Source of the DNA: Oscillospiraceae bacterium UBA6409 | GTDB taxonomy: Bacteria; Bacillota; Clostridia; Oscillospirales; Oscillospiraceae | NCBI GenBank assembly: GCA_002438575.1 | Contig: DJPP01000070.1 | Coordinates: forward strand, 1-19,315 | Reading direction: 5' to 3' | DNA: 19,315 bases | Shown: piece after piece, positions 6,441 to 14,855 of the stretch | How the letters are laid out: the number at the start of each line of letters is the position of its first letter | Position numbering within the stretch: the stretch's first letter is position 1 | Made by a program: the position numbers and the translations under genes | The notes under the pieces: generated by a model | The model's input: only the letters and a program-made list of their open reading frames with translations | What the model was told of the DNA's origin: nothing | Database searches by the model: none

Positions 6441-7748
6441 TCAGCGGAACAGCACCCGGTTGACGACGGATTCCAGATACTCCTGATGGCCGCTGGGCAC
6501 ATCGAAGCTCTTGAGACCCTCGGCGTAATCCGCCAGAGACTCCAGGGTCATCTCGCCGTCCACGATCTTCTTGCCCACGCCGCTTTCATAGCTGCTGTAG
6601 CGTTCCTTGACGAACTGGTCCAGCCGGCCGTCCGCCTTCAGCTCCAGCGCCTTGCGGAGGCCCAGGGCGAAGGTGTCCATACCGGAGATATAGGCCAGCA
6701 GAATGTCCTCGAAGGTATTGGACTGACGGCGGGCCTTGGCGTCAAAGTTCAGGCCACCGTTGGTAAAGCCGCCGGCGCGGAGGACCTCCATCATGCAGTA
6801 GGTGGCGCTGTACACATTGGCGGGGAACTGGTCGGTATCCCAGCCCAGCAGATAGTCGCCCTCGTTGGCGTCGATGGAGCCGAAGCTGCCGTTGACGATG
6901 GCGGTACGCAGCTCATGCTCGAAGGTATGGCCCGCCAGAGTGGCGTGGTTGGCCTCGATGTTCATCTTGAAGTCCGCCGTCAGGTCGTACTTCCGCAGGA
7001 AGTTCATGCAGGTGGCCACGTCGAAGTCGTACTGGTGCTTGGTGGGCTCCTTCGGCTTGGGCTCCAGATAGAAATCGCCGGTAAAGCCGATCTTGCGGCC
7101 GTAGTCACGGGCCATACGCAGGAAGCGGGCCATGTTGTCCAGTTCCAGCCCCATGTCGGTATTCAGCAGGGTGTCATAGCCCTCGCGGCCGCCCCAGAAC
7201 ACATAGCCGGTGGCGCCCAGCTTCACCGCGGCATCCAGGCAGGCCCGGACCTTGGCGGCGGCGGCGGCGAACACATCGGCGCAGCAGGAGGTGGCGGCGC
7301 CGGCCATGAACTTCTTGTCGCCGAAGTTGTTGGCCGTGACCCACAGGCACTTCTTGCCGGTCTTCTTCTGCAGCTCGTACAGATACTCCACCATCACGCG
7401 GAAATTGGCGATGCTCTCGGCCAGGGTAGCGCCCTCCGGGGCGATGTCCACGTCATGGAAGCAGTAGTAGTCGATGTTCAGCTTTTCCATCAGCTCGAAG
7501 GCGAAGTCCGCCTTGGCGCGGAACTTGGCCATGGGGTCCGTCTGGCCCATGGACTTATCCATGGTACCGGAGCCGAACATATCCACGCCCTCGGCATCGA
7601 TGGTATGCCAATAGCTCAACGCGAACTTCAGATGCTCACGCATTTTCTTGCCGGCGATGACCTCGTCCGGGTCATACCAACGGAAGGTAAAGGGGTCGGT
7701 CCCCTTGGGATCGTAGACGACCTTACTCACATCAGCGTACTTTTTCAT
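6441..7748 (-). CDS. xylA: Xylose isomerase (class II)
   Basis: A cytoplasmic TIM-barrel enzyme that converts D-xylose to D-xylulose with two divalent metals. All expected active-site residues are visible: H98 and D101 in FHDVD, the VFWGGREGY block (183-191), and metal ligands E229 (YLEPKPKEP), E265 and H268 (NIEANH), D293, D304, D306 (LGWDTDQFP) and D336. They fall at a constant offset of 3 from the E. coli numbering. The length, 435 aa, fits class II enzymes. A small oddity is SCCADVF (154-160), where I recall SCNADVF or a NPD motif in relatives; this is not a catalytic position. The start at 7748 lies 4 bp after the permease stop, and its GGAGGTG site overlaps the end of the permease gene. 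Confidence 0.96.
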   Translation of the reverse strand: MKKYADVSKVVYDPKGTDPFTFRWYDPDEVIAGKKMREHLKFALSYWHTIDAEGVDMFGSGTMDKSMGQTDPMAKFRAKADFAFELMEKLNIDYYCFHDVDIAPEGATLAESIANFRVMVEYLYELQKKTGKKCLWVTANNFGDKKFMAGAATSCCADVFAAAAAKVRACLDAAVKLGATGYVFWGGREGYDTLLNTDMGLELDNMARFLRMARDYGRKIGFTGDFYLEPKPKEPTKHQYDFDVATCMNFLRKYDLTADFKMNIEANHATLAGHTFEHELRTAIVNGSFGSIDANEGDYLLGWDTDQFPANVYSATYCMMEVLRAGGFTNGGLNFDAKARRQSNTFEDILLAYISGMDTFALGLRKALELKADGRLDQFVKERYSSYESGVGKKIVDGEMTLESLADYAEGLKSFDVPSGHQEYLESVVNRVLFR

Positions 7749-7752
7749 GTTA

Positions 7753-8799
7753 TTACACCTCCGAAGTATGTTTCGTTTTTACGCGGGAACGGATCATGGG
7801 CACCACCAGCTGGATGATAACGGCCACCAGCAAGATCGAGCCCTTGATGGTATCGTTGATCAGGGCGTCCACCTGCAGGGAGGCGATGATCTTGTCGATG
7901 ATGGTATAGCTCATGGCGCCGAACAGAACGCCCAGCAGCTTGCCCTTGCCGCCACTCATGCTGATACCGCCGATGACCACCGCGGCGATGGCGTACATCT
8001 CGTTGCTCTTACCGAGGGTGGCCGGGTCGACGGAGCCGTTCATAGCCAGCCACAGGAAAGCGCTCAGACCGGTGAGAACACCGGTGATGACATAGACCGC
8101 CACACGGGTGCGGTTGACGTTGATGCCGGCCAGGGCGGCGGCGCGTTCATTGCTGCCCAGGGCGTAGACGGTCTTGCCGAACTTGGTGCAGGTGGAGATG
8201 AACACCATGATGACCGTGACCACCAGCAGCACGATGCCCACCACGGGAACGGTGGCGATCTTCAGCTGGCCGAAGCCGTAGAAGCTGGCATAGTGGTCCA
8301 GCGTGCCGGTCATGTTGAAGATGGAGGACCCGGTGGTACGCAGATAATACTGCGCCACAGAACGGAAGATCAGCATTGTGGCAAGCGTCACGATGAACGC
8401 GGGCATTTTCACCAGGCCGATGAGCACACCGTTGAACAGGCCGCACAAGCCGCCGGCCACCAGGGCGAACAGCAAGGTGAGGAACACGCTGTCCGTTGCG
8501 TTGAACACCACCACGGAAAAGCTGCCCACCAGCGCCAGCATGGAGCCCACGGACAGGTCGATGCCGCCGGTGATGATGACCAGGCCCATACCGAAGGCCA
8601 TGATGCCCACCACGGCGGAGTGCCGCAGGATGTTCATCACGCCACTCCAGGTGGTCGCGCCGTGGTTGATAAACAGGTAGGCGATGAAGATCGCCAGTGC
8701 GATGAGGATAAAGCTGTAATTATTGATCCAGGCGGCAATGCCCTTCTTGTTCAGCCCCGGTTTTTTGGTCTGGGCCTTCAGTTCCGTGTTCTGACTCAT
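7753..8799 (-). CDS. Sugar ABC transporter permease, RbsC/XylH type
   Basis: An integral membrane protein of 348 aa in the branched-chain/ribose permease family (BPD_transp_2), forming the channel for the binding protein and ATPase encoded just upstream. After a polar N-terminal tail of about 20 residues it has 8-10 hydrophobic segments. The family signature [10 protein letters not shown] lies at residues 78-87. The ATG overlaps the ATPase stop as ATGA, so the two subunits are probably made in step. XylA follows at 4 bp. The family handles ribose, xylose, galactose, allose and autoinducer-2; here xylA/xylB point to xylose or a xylose-yielding sugar. Confidence 0.9.
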   Translation of the reverse strand: MSQNTELKAQTKKPGLNKKGIAAWINNYSFILIALAIFIAYLFINHGATTWSGVMNILRHSAVVGIMAFGMGLVIITGGIDLSVGSMLALVGSFSVVVFNATDSVFLTLLFALVAGGLCGLFNGVLIGLVKMPAFIVTLATMLIFRSVAQYYLRTTGSSIFNMTGTLDHYASFYGFGQLKIATVPVVGIVLLVVTVIMVFISTCTKFGKTVYALGSNERAAALAGINVNRTRVAVYVITGVLTGLSAFLWLAMNGSVDPATLGKSNEMYAIAAVVIGGISMSGGKGKLLGVLFGAMSYTIIDKIIASLQVDALINDTIKGSILLVAVIIQLVVPMIRSRVKTKHTSEV

Positions 8800-10304
8800 A
8801 CGTTTACCTCTCCCTCCGTTGCGTGTATCACATTGGTCGCATACAGCATGACTCTCTCCTCCGTGATCTCCTCACGGGGCAGGATGGTCTGGATATGCCC
8901 GTGGTAGAACACCACACAGCGATCCGCGATCTTCTGTATCTCCGGTATCTCCAGGGTGTTGACCAGGATGGTCTTGCCCTTCTCGGCCAGCTCCAGGATC
9001 AGCTTGTAGATCTCCGCCTTGGCGCCCACGTCGATACCCTGGGTGGGGTTATCCATGATGAGGATATCCGCCTCGGTGGTGAGCCACCGGCCCAGGATCA
9101 CCTTCTGCTGGTTGCCGCCGGACAGTGACAGGATCAGGTCGTCATAGCTGTTGGCCTTGATGTTCAGCATATCCCGCATCCTGTTGTACTGCGCCACCTC
9201 TTTCCGCCCGCGGATCAGCTGGTGATTGGCAGAAAGCGTGTGCTCGGAGATGTAGTTGTTCTCCAGCAGGGTGAAATCCGGGATGACGGAGTTTTCTTTG
9301 CGGTTGGCGGGGATCATGCCAATCTTGTGGCGCATGGCGTTATGTATGCCGCCGTGGTGCAGCGGCTCGCCGTTGACGTATACCGTGCCCGAACTGATGG
9401 GCATCGCGCCGAAAATCGCCTGCATCATCTCGCTGACGCCGGCACCTTTCAGGCCTGTCAGGCCGATGATCTCGCCCTTACGCACCTCCAGATCCACGTT
9501 CTCGAACCCTTCGCCGCTGAGGCGCTCCAGCTTCAGCGCCACGTCGCCCAGCTGGCGGGTCTGGTACACTGAGGCCTCGGAGTAGCTGCTGCCCACCATC
9601 AGGCGGGTAACAGCCTCCGGCGTGGTGTCGGCAATATTGCCGGACTGAATAAAGCATCCATTCCGCAGGACCGTGTAGCGGTCCGCGATGGTAAATATCT
9701 CGTTCATTTTGTGGGAGATGAAGATGAAGGACTTACCCTGCTCCTTCAATCGCCGCACGATGCTGAACAGGTGCTCGATCTCCGCGTTGTTCAGCGCGGT
9801 GGTCGGCTCGTCCAGAATAAAGAGCTTCGCATTGGCGTGAAGCGCCTTTGCGATCTCCAGCAGCTGCTTTTTGCTGGTCTCCAGCTCGTCTACCAGGGCG
9901 TTGGGGTCGATATCCACGCCCAGGTCGCTCATCAGCTGGCGCGTCTGCTCCAGCATGGCCCGCTTATCCAGCGTACCCAGCCTGGTCAGCAGTTCTTTGC
10001 GAAGAAAAATGTTCTCGTACACCTTCAGATCGTTAAACAGGTTCAGCTCCTGGTGTACAAAGGCGATACCCGCCTGTTCTGTCCGCTTGACGGAAATGTC
10101 ATGCATTTGTTCTCCGTCAAACTCGATCTCGCCCTCATCCCGCTGATGCACACCCGCCAGGATGTTCATCAATGTGGACTTACCGGCGCCGTTCTCTCCC
10201 AGCAGCGCGTGTACTTCACCGCGCTCCACGGAAAAATCAACGTGCGAAAGCACTTCCACACCGGAGAATGATTTGGTGATATTGGTCATTTTCAGCAATT
10301 CCAT
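8796..10304 (-). CDS. Sugar ABC transporter ATP-binding protein, double NBD (RbsA/XylG/MglA type)
   Basis: A cytoplasmic ATPase with two fused nucleotide-binding domains, 502 aa as usual for the family. In domain 1, Walker A is GENGAGKST (36-44) and Walker B LFILDEP (161-167), with a degenerate signature LETSKKQ. In domain 2 the P-loop is degenerate (GLKGAGVSE, 284-292), as is common in this family, while the signature LSGGNQQK (394-401) is intact. Its Walker B reads ILIMDNP (414-420), so Asn419 replaces the catalytic Glu and this domain should be weak or inactive in hydrolysis. The start at 10304 has an AGAGAGG site. The end overlaps the permease start by 4 nt. Two hairpins separate it from the binding-protein gene upstream. 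Confidence 0.93.
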   Translation of the reverse strand: MELLKMTNITKSFSGVEVLSHVDFSVERGEVHALLGENGAGKSTLMNILAGVHQRDEGEIEFDGEQMHDISVKRTEQAGIAFVHQELNLFNDLKVYENIFLRKELLTRLGTLDKRAMLEQTRQLMSDLGVDIDPNALVDELETSKKQLLEIAKALHANAKLFILDEPTTALNNAEIEHLFSIVRRLKEQGKSFIFISHKMNEIFTIADRYTVLRNGCFIQSGNIADTTPEAVTRLMVGSSYSEASVYQTRQLGDVALKLERLSGEGFENVDLEVRKGEIIGLTGLKGAGVSEMMQAIFGAMPISSGTVYVNGEPLHHGGIHNAMRHKIGMIPANRKENSVIPDFTLLENNYISEHTLSANHQLIRGRKEVAQYNRMRDMLNIKANSYDDLILSLSGGNQQKVILGRWLTTEADILIMDNPTQGIDVGAKAEIYKLILELAEKGKTILVNTLEIPEIQKIADRCVVFYHGHIQTILPREEITEERVMLYATNVIHATEGEVNV

Positions 10305-10335
10305 GCCGCACGCCTCTCTTTGCTGTTTGATAAGA

Positions 10336-10353
10336 TCCCCTCTGTGAAGGGGA
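10336..10353 (-). promoter_or_regulatory. Second intercistronic hairpin before the ABC ATPase gene
   Basis: A 6-bp stem (TCCCCT/AGGGGA) with a 6-nt loop lies between the UUCG hairpin and the ATPase ribosome binding site. Alone it is weak; next to the stronger hairpin it may help fix an mRNA 3' end or hide downstream sequence. Confidence 0.35.
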
Positions 10354-10360
10354 GGTGCCC

Positions 10361-10382
10361 CGCGGGCGCCGAAGCGCCCGCG
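10361..10382 (-). promoter_or_regulatory. UUCG-capped intercistronic hairpin after the sugar-binding protein gene
   Basis: A perfect 9-bp stem (CGCGGGCGC/GCGCCCGCG) closes a UUCG tetraloop in minus-strand RNA, C(UUCG)G, an unusually stable arrangement. It lies 22 bp after the binding-protein stop codon and has no T-run. Such hairpins after binding-protein genes commonly protect that part of the mRNA, so the binding protein is made in excess over the ATPase and permease. Confidence 0.65.
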
Positions 10383-10404
10383 AAGCCCTCGGAAACGACT
10401 TTAC

Positions 10405-11481
10405 TTACTTGGAGACAGCGTCACCGAAGCCCTGGAAGTCGTTGACGTTGGTAGCATCCACCACGGACACGGCGATGACGTGATCCTGGATGACGGTACC
10501 GCCCTCGATGTAGGTGACCATGTCATCCACAGCAGCCTTGATCATCGCGGGATCGTAAGTAACGGAGAACAGATCGGCCAGCTTGGCGACCTCAGCGGTG
10601 TAATCCTTCTGATGGATGCCCTTCAGCACGGAGTAGATCTCGTTCAGACCGGAGGAGGTGCCCAGATGCACGCCGGCGTTCAGGAAAGCGTCCTTCTTCT
10701 CGGCGTCGATCTCGGAGCTCTTCAGAGCCTCCAGGATGCCCATGGCGATCTCATCGTCGTGGGTGAAGATCCACTTGGTGGCGGTGATGTCCTCAACCGT
10801 GCTGGCATCCAGCCAGTTGATGAACAGCTCCTTGCCCTTGCTGCGGCTCCAGCCGGTGTAGTCGGTGGACTGGATGGCAGCGATCTGCTCCTCGGTCCAG
10901 CCATTCTCCTTCAGCACGCTGAAGAAGCCGTCGTTACGCATGGTGGGAACGGAAGAGTTGTCACCGGGCATGATGAGGATCTTGTCGCCGGCCTTCATGC
11001 CGTCGGCGATGAAGCGCTTGGCGGTCTCGGCGCCGATGCCGTTGTTATCGCCCTTGACGCAGGCAACAGCCGTGGAGGCAGCGGAGTCGATGATACGGTC
11101 GAACATCACATAGGGGATGCCGCTGGTGGCCAGCTTGGCCATGGTGTTCTCCAGGGTGTTGTCCTGAGGCAGAATGACCACATAGTCAGCGGTCTTGTTC
11201 TCGATCAGGTCCTCCACCTGCTGGATCTGGTTGGCGGCGTCGGAAGAGGTGATGACGGTGGCGGCATACTTGCCGGCGTCATTCAGCTCCTGCGCCTTCT
11301 CCTGCGCGTAGGTCATCACAGCGCCGGTCCAGCCGTGGTCGGCATTGGGGACCAGGATCGCGATGCGATTACCCGTGGCAGCGTCGTTGTCCTTGTTGGC
11401 GTCATCGTCCTTCTTCTCGCCGCAAGCGACCAGAGACAGGGCCATGACCAGCGCAAGGATCAGTGCCAGTACTTTCTTCAT
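10405..11481 (-). CDS. Sugar ABC transporter substrate-binding lipoprotein (Peripla_BP_4, XylF/RbsB-like), 358 aa
   Basis: An extracellular binding protein anchored by lipid to the outer face of the membrane. The N terminus is a lipoprotein signal: MKK, a hydrophobic core, then LVAC with the lipid-carrying Cys20, followed by an acidic linker rich in Asp and Lys to about residue 36. The remainder has the two-lobed periplasmic-binding fold of the pentose/hexose family, beginning NRIAILVPN at residue 38 and including a DGFFSVLKENG stretch. The length fits. A strong TAGGAGG site precedes the ATG at 11481. The xyl genes downstream make D-xylose or a related sugar likely as ligand, but binding residues cannot be assigned from sequence alone. 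Confidence 0.92.
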   Translation of the reverse strand: MKKVLALILALVMALSLVACGEKKDDDANKDNDAATGNRIAILVPNADHGWTGAVMTYAQEKAQELNDAGKYAATVITSSDAANQIQQVEDLIENKTADYVVILPQDNTLENTMAKLATSGIPYVMFDRIIDSAASTAVACVKGDNNGIGAETAKRFIADGMKAGDKILIMPGDNSSVPTMRNDGFFSVLKENGWTEEQIAAIQSTDYTGWSRSKGKELFINWLDASTVEDITATKWIFTHDDEIAMGILEALKSSEIDAEKKDAFLNAGVHLGTSSGLNEIYSVLKGIHQKDYTAEVAKLADLFSVTYDPAMIKAAVDDMVTYIEGGTVIQDHVIAVSVVDATNVNDFQGFGDAVSK

Positions 11482-11540
11482 GGTTGTTTCCTCCTAAAAA
11501 TTTTTTATAGATACGGACGACGTCCGCCTATAACGTGTTC

Positions 11541-12689
11541 TTACAGCTCCACCCAAGCAGAGTCCTGGGCCGCGGAGTCGATGACCGCATGGATGAACTT
11601 CACGCCGTTGAGACCGTCGGCGACGGTGGGATAGTCGAAGGAGCCGTCGTTGGCCGTGCCGCCCGCCTTCACCGCCAGAATGGCGCTGATGATGTTCTTG
11701 TAGATGTTGGCAAAGGCGACGATCAGGCCCTCGGGATGGCCGGAGGGGATGCGGCTGTACGCGCCGGCCTTCTCGGTGATGTAGCCGGTGCCGCGGGACA
11801 GCGTCTCCGTGGGCTTGCCCTTGGGGGTGTACTTCAGATAATCGGGATAGTGCTGCTCCCACTCCAGTGCGCCCTCGCTGCCGTAGATGCGGATGGTCAG
11901 GCCGTTGAGCTTGCCTGCCGCGATCTGAGAGCACCAGTACGCGCCGTTGACGCCGTTTTCATACTCGACGAGCATATTGGCGTTCAGGTCCAGCTCCTTG
12001 CCGTAACGGTTCACGGTGGCGGCCAGGCGCTTGATATTCAGGCCGGTCAGATAGTGGACGGAGTTCTCGATGTGGGTACCGATATCGCCCACACAGTTGG
12101 AGATACCGGACACCTTCGGATCGGCGCGCCAGACGGACAGCTTGGTGGTGCCCTCGCCGGGGACGCCCAGCTCATCGATGAGCCACTCCTGGATATACTC
12201 CGCATTGACGGCGGCGATCTTGCCGATCTTGCCCTCGGCGATCATCTCGCGGGCCACCTTCATCATGGTGTAGCCGGAATAGGTGTAGGTGACGCCGAAG
12301 ACCAGGTTCTTCTCCCTGGCCAGAGCCACCAGCTCCTGTGCCTGCTCCACGGTAAAGCACAGGGGCTTTTCGCACACCACATGGATGCCGTGCTGCAGGA
12401 AGCACTTGGCCACGTCATAGTGGGTGTTATTCGGGGTGGTGATGCTGACGAAATCAATGCCGTCGGGACGCTTGCTCTCCGCCTCGGCCATGGCCTCATA
12501 GCTCGGGTACACGCGGCTCATGTCCAGGGAGTAGGTCTCGCCGGTCTCACGGTTCTTCTCCGCATTGGTGGAGAAGCAGCCCGCCACCAGCTGTGCGCGG
12601 GGGTCAAAGGCGATGGCCTTGCGGTGCACCTCGCCGATAAAGGCGTTCATGTGGCCGCCGACCATGCCGTAACGGATCTGAATACCCAT
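11541..12689 (-). CDS. Gfo/Idh/MocA family NAD(P)-dependent oxidoreductase, 382 aa
   Basis: A cytoplasmic sugar dehydrogenase-like protein. The N-terminal Rossmann domain starts with IRYGMVGGHMNAFIGEVHR (5-23), where relatives, as I recall them, have a glycine-rich GGGxGAFIG; H13 and N15 are unusual here. CEKPL (106-110) supplies the catalytic Lys108, and CVGDIGTH (199-206) supplies Asp202 and His206, the usual second half of the active site. The family oxidises or reduces a hydroxyl on sugars, inositols or glycosides. Paired with the TIM-barrel isomerase 20 bp upstream, it may make or use a 3-keto sugar; the substrate is unknown. An AAGGAGG site precedes the ATG at 12689. It is not part of the standard xylose pathway. 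Confidence 0.88.
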   Translation of the reverse strand: MGIQIRYGMVGGHMNAFIGEVHRKAIAFDPRAQLVAGCFSTNAEKNRETGETYSLDMSRVYPSYEAMAEAESKRPDGIDFVSITTPNNTHYDVAKCFLQHGIHVVCEKPLCFTVEQAQELVALAREKNLVFGVTYTYSGYTMMKVAREMIAEGKIGKIAAVNAEYIQEWLIDELGVPGEGTTKLSVWRADPKVSGISNCVGDIGTHIENSVHYLTGLNIKRLAATVNRYGKELDLNANMLVEYENGVNGAYWCSQIAAGKLNGLTIRIYGSEGALEWEQHYPDYLKYTPKGKPTETLSRGTGYITEKAGAYSRIPSGHPEGLIVAFANIYKNIISAILAVKAGGTANDGSFDYPTVADGLNGVKFIHAVIDSAAQDSAWVEL

Positions 12690-12709
12690 ATTGTCCTCCT
12701 TGTCGCGTT

Positions 12710-13702
12710 TCAGTTGGCGATAGCGTCGTCAAACTTCACATCGGACTTCTTGAAGTCCACCTTCTTCACGAAAGCGGCCGCCTCGGTGGCACCCTCGATA
12801 CGGTCCATGCCGCTGTCCTCCCATTCCACGGACAGGGGGCCGTCGTAGCCGGCGGCGTTCAGCACGCGGATGATCTCCTCGAAGTTCACGTCACCGTGAC
12901 CCAGAGACCGGAAGTTCCAGCCGCGGCGCAGGTCGCCGAAGTCGATGTGGGAGCCCAGCAGGCCGCTGCGGCCATCCAGGGTCACCGCCGCGTCCTTCAT
13001 ATGGACGTGGTACACGCGGTCCATAAAGTCGCGCAGGAACAGATGGGGCGTCACGCCCTGCCACAGCAGATGGCTGGGGTCGAAGTTCAGGCCGAACTCG
13101 GGGCGGTCGGCAAACTTCTTCAGCAGCTTCTCGGTGGAGTAGTAGTCGAAAGCGATCTCACCGGGATGGACCTCCAGGGCGAACTTGATGCCGTTGGCCT
13201 TGAACTCATCCAGGATGGGAGACCACAGGCGCACGATCTCGTCGTAGCCGTTCTCGATCATCTCCTCGGTGGTCTGGGGGAAGGAATACAGCCACTTCCA
13301 GATGGGGGAGCCGGTGAAGCCCGTGACCACATAGCAGCCCAGCTTCTTGGCCACCACAGGGGCCTTCTTCATGGTGTCGATCGCCCAGGCGCGGATCTCC
13401 TCCGGCTTGTCGGCCAGCGCCGCGGGAGCAAAGTTGTTCAGCCGGGGATCGGGAGCGTCACCCACACACTGGCCGATGATGTGGCAGGCCAGGGCCTTGC
13501 AGATCAGGTTGTTCTTCGCCAGGGTCTCCTTGATCCAGGCCACGTAGCTGTCATCGCTGTACGCACGGTCAATGTCGATGCCGTTGCCCCAGCAGGCGAC
13601 CTCAAGGCCGTCATAGCCCATCTTGGACGCCAGCGCGCACAGTTCATCGAAAGGCAGGTCCGCCCACTGGCAGGTGCAAAGAGTTACCGGTCTGTTTCCC
13701 AT
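12710..13702 (-). CDS. Sugar phosphate isomerase/epimerase family TIM-barrel protein, 330 aa
   Basis: A soluble protein of the AP-endonuclease-2-like xylose-isomerase-type TIM-barrel family. Probable metal ligands, by analogy with tagatose 3-epimerase, are E177 (LEVHPGE), D208 (NFDPSH), H234 (HVHMKD) and E293 (SVEWED). This covers IolE-like dehydratases, epimerases, and partners of Gfo/Idh enzymes such as YcjR or the DgpC-type C-glycoside enzymes. The sequence does not settle which reaction it carries out. A strong AGGAGG site precedes the ATG at 13702. It lies between the regulator and the oxidoreductase genes, with 61 and 20 bp gaps. No small DUF6379-type partner subunit, expected for a C-glycoside deglycosidase, is visible in the window. 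Confidence 0.87.
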   Translation of the reverse strand: MGNRPVTLCTCQWADLPFDELCALASKMGYDGLEVACWGNGIDIDRAYSDDSYVAWIKETLAKNNLICKALACHIIGQCVGDAPDPRLNNFAPAALADKPEEIRAWAIDTMKKAPVVAKKLGCYVVTGFTGSPIWKWLYSFPQTTEEMIENGYDEIVRLWSPILDEFKANGIKFALEVHPGEIAFDYYSTEKLLKKFADRPEFGLNFDPSHLLWQGVTPHLFLRDFMDRVYHVHMKDAAVTLDGRSGLLGSHIDFGDLRRGWNFRSLGHGDVNFEEIIRVLNAAGYDGPLSVEWEDSGMDRIEGATEAAAFVKKVDFKKSDVKFDDAIAN

Positions 13703-13763
13703 GATACATTCCTCCTGTTAAAAAGTTAAATCATCATCGGCCTGCGCCGATTGGATCACAAAC

Positions 13764-14759
13764 TTACTGCGAGTGCCGCACACGCACACGGTTATGGGTA
13801 TACACTACGCCGTCGGCGGGCCGCCGTCCGGTGTGGATATAGTCGAACAGCACACGCACCGCCTCATCCCCCTGGGCGAAGGGCTCCTGGGTCACGGTGG
13901 CGGCGATGCGTCCCGCCTCCATGTACCGCAGCACAGCCTCCGTTTCATCCACCGCCAGCACGCGGATATTCTTTCCGCTTTCCAGGATGGCCCGCATACC
14001 GCCGTCGATACCGGCGGCGGCAAAGCACACCAGGTCCGGCGTGTGGTCCGCCAGATAGGCCCGCAGCTCCTGATAGGAGACATCGTCATCATCCTGATTC
14101 TCCAGCACGGCGTCCACCGTGATCTCCGGTGTGCCCTCCAGCGCGGTCCGCAGGCCCCGCACACGGTCCATATGGCCGCGGATGTTGGTGCTGCCGATAA
14201 CAGACACCACGCGGCCCCGGCCATTGAGCATGAACTGTGCCAGATCGCCGGTGATCATGCCGCTGTTGTAGTAGTCGCAGCCCACAAAGGCCACTCTATC
14301 CACGTCGATATCCGTGTTGAAGGTAAGTACCGGTATATGCAGGGATTGCAGGTATGCCGCCACCTCCGGCACATCCAGCGGCATGACCGCCAGCGCGTCC
14401 ACACCCTCGGCCACCAGGCGGCGCATGGCCTGTAGCTGTGTGGCGGCGTCGTAACCCTTGATCTCGCGGATGGTAAGGGTGGTGCCGTAACTGGAGAGTT
14501 TCCTGGCGCGGCTCTGTGCGCCGCGGAGCACCTCGTCAAAAAAAGGATTGCCAACAGAGGGGATGACCATGCCGATATGGGTGCGCTGACGGGAGCGAAT
14601 AAGCGCCTGAGCCAGCTGGTTGGGCTGGTAGCGCTCACGCTCGGCAATGTCCAATATACGCTTGGCCAGCTCGGGATTTACGTTGCCGCGCCCGTTGAGT
14701 ACCCGGTCGACGGTGCCGCGGCTGGTGCCTGCTTTTTCGGCGATCTGCTTGATGGTCAC
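13764..14759 (-). CDS. LacI-family transcriptional regulator of the operon (GTG start, 331 aa)
   Basis: The protein begins with a LacI helix-turn-helix (VTIKQIAEKAGTSRGTVDRV, residues 1-20). A hinge segment follows near residues 45-58, then a periplasmic-binding-like effector domain of the ribose/xylose type, including GNPFFDEVLRGA. I choose GTG at 14759, with AGGAG 10 nt upstream, over the in-frame ATG at 14879. The longer form would put 40 residues ahead of the DNA-binding domain, translated from the operators and promoter themselves. LacI proteins normally start within a few residues of this helix. As the first gene of the operon, facing two palindromes, it is probably an autoregulated repressor released by the imported sugar or a product. 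The exact effector is not visible. Confidence 0.92.
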   Translation of the reverse strand: MTIKQIAEKAGTSRGTVDRVLNGRGNVNPELAKRILDIAERERYQPNQLAQALIRSRQRTHIGMVIPSVGNPFFDEVLRGAQSRARKLSSYGTTLTIREIKGYDAATQLQAMRRLVAEGVDALAVMPLDVPEVAAYLQSLHIPVLTFNTDIDVDRVAFVGCDYYNSGMITGDLAQFMLNGRGRVVSVIGSTNIRGHMDRVRGLRTALEGTPEITVDAVLENQDDDDVSYQELRAYLADHTPDLVCFAAAGIDGGMRAILESGKNIRVLAVDETEAVLRYMEAGRIAATVTQEPFAQGDEAVRVLFDYIHTGRRPADGVVYTHNRVRVRHSQ

Positions 14760-14811
14760 GCGTCCGCTTCTCCTCTCCGAAATTCGTATCGCCCTTGGCG
14801 ATGTGTCATTT

Positions 14812-14823
14812 GTGCTCGAGCAC
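14812..14823. promoter_or_regulatory. LacI-type operator, downstream copy
   Basis: GTGCTCGAGCAC is a perfect 12-bp palindrome with the central CG typical of LacI-family sites. It repeats the core of the site at 14831-14846, with centres exactly 21 bp apart, about two DNA turns, so two dimers would sit on the same face. Confidence 0.8.
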
Positions 14824-14826
14824 GAA

Positions 14827-14855
14827 TTGACTGTGCTCGAGCACAGTTTCAAAAT
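14827..14855 (+). promoter_or_regulatory. Possible divergent plus-strand promoter
   Basis: TTGACT (14827-14832) and CAAAAT (14850-14855) are separated by 17 bp, with the upstream operator inside the spacer. The -35 matches consensus at five of six places and the -10 at four of six. It would start transcription near 14862, away from the regulator gene. Palindromic operators create chance matches, so confidence is low. Confidence 0.3.
14831..14846. promoter_or_regulatory. LacI-type operator, promoter-proximal copy
   Basis: CTGTGCTCGAGCACAG is a perfect 16-bp palindrome. It begins 4 bp downstream of the -10 of the regulator promoter, over the expected transcription start, where a bound repressor would block RNA polymerase. 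The regulator encoded directly downstream is the obvious candidate to bind it. Confidence 0.85.

Noticed and set aside
6441..7748. SCCADVF in xylose isomerase as a sign of lost function
   Set aside because: All metal ligands and catalytic residues are present and the altered position is not in the active site.
6096..7817. 573-aa plus-strand ORF opposite xylA and the start of xylB
   Set aside because: It is an antisense shadow of xylA/xylB with biased composition and no ribosome binding site.
11507..11530. Small inverted repeat (CGGAC/GTCCG) upstream of the binding-protein gene as an operator or promoter site
   Set aside because: Only 5-6 bp pair, it does not match the LacI-type operator seen at 14812-14846, and no -35/-10 pair is clear.
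13736..13751. Hairpin (ATCGGC/GCCGAT) between the regulator and isomerase genes as a terminator
   Set aside because: The stem is only 6 bp and the T-run comes about 12 nt later, too far for a terminator; at most a weak attenuator.
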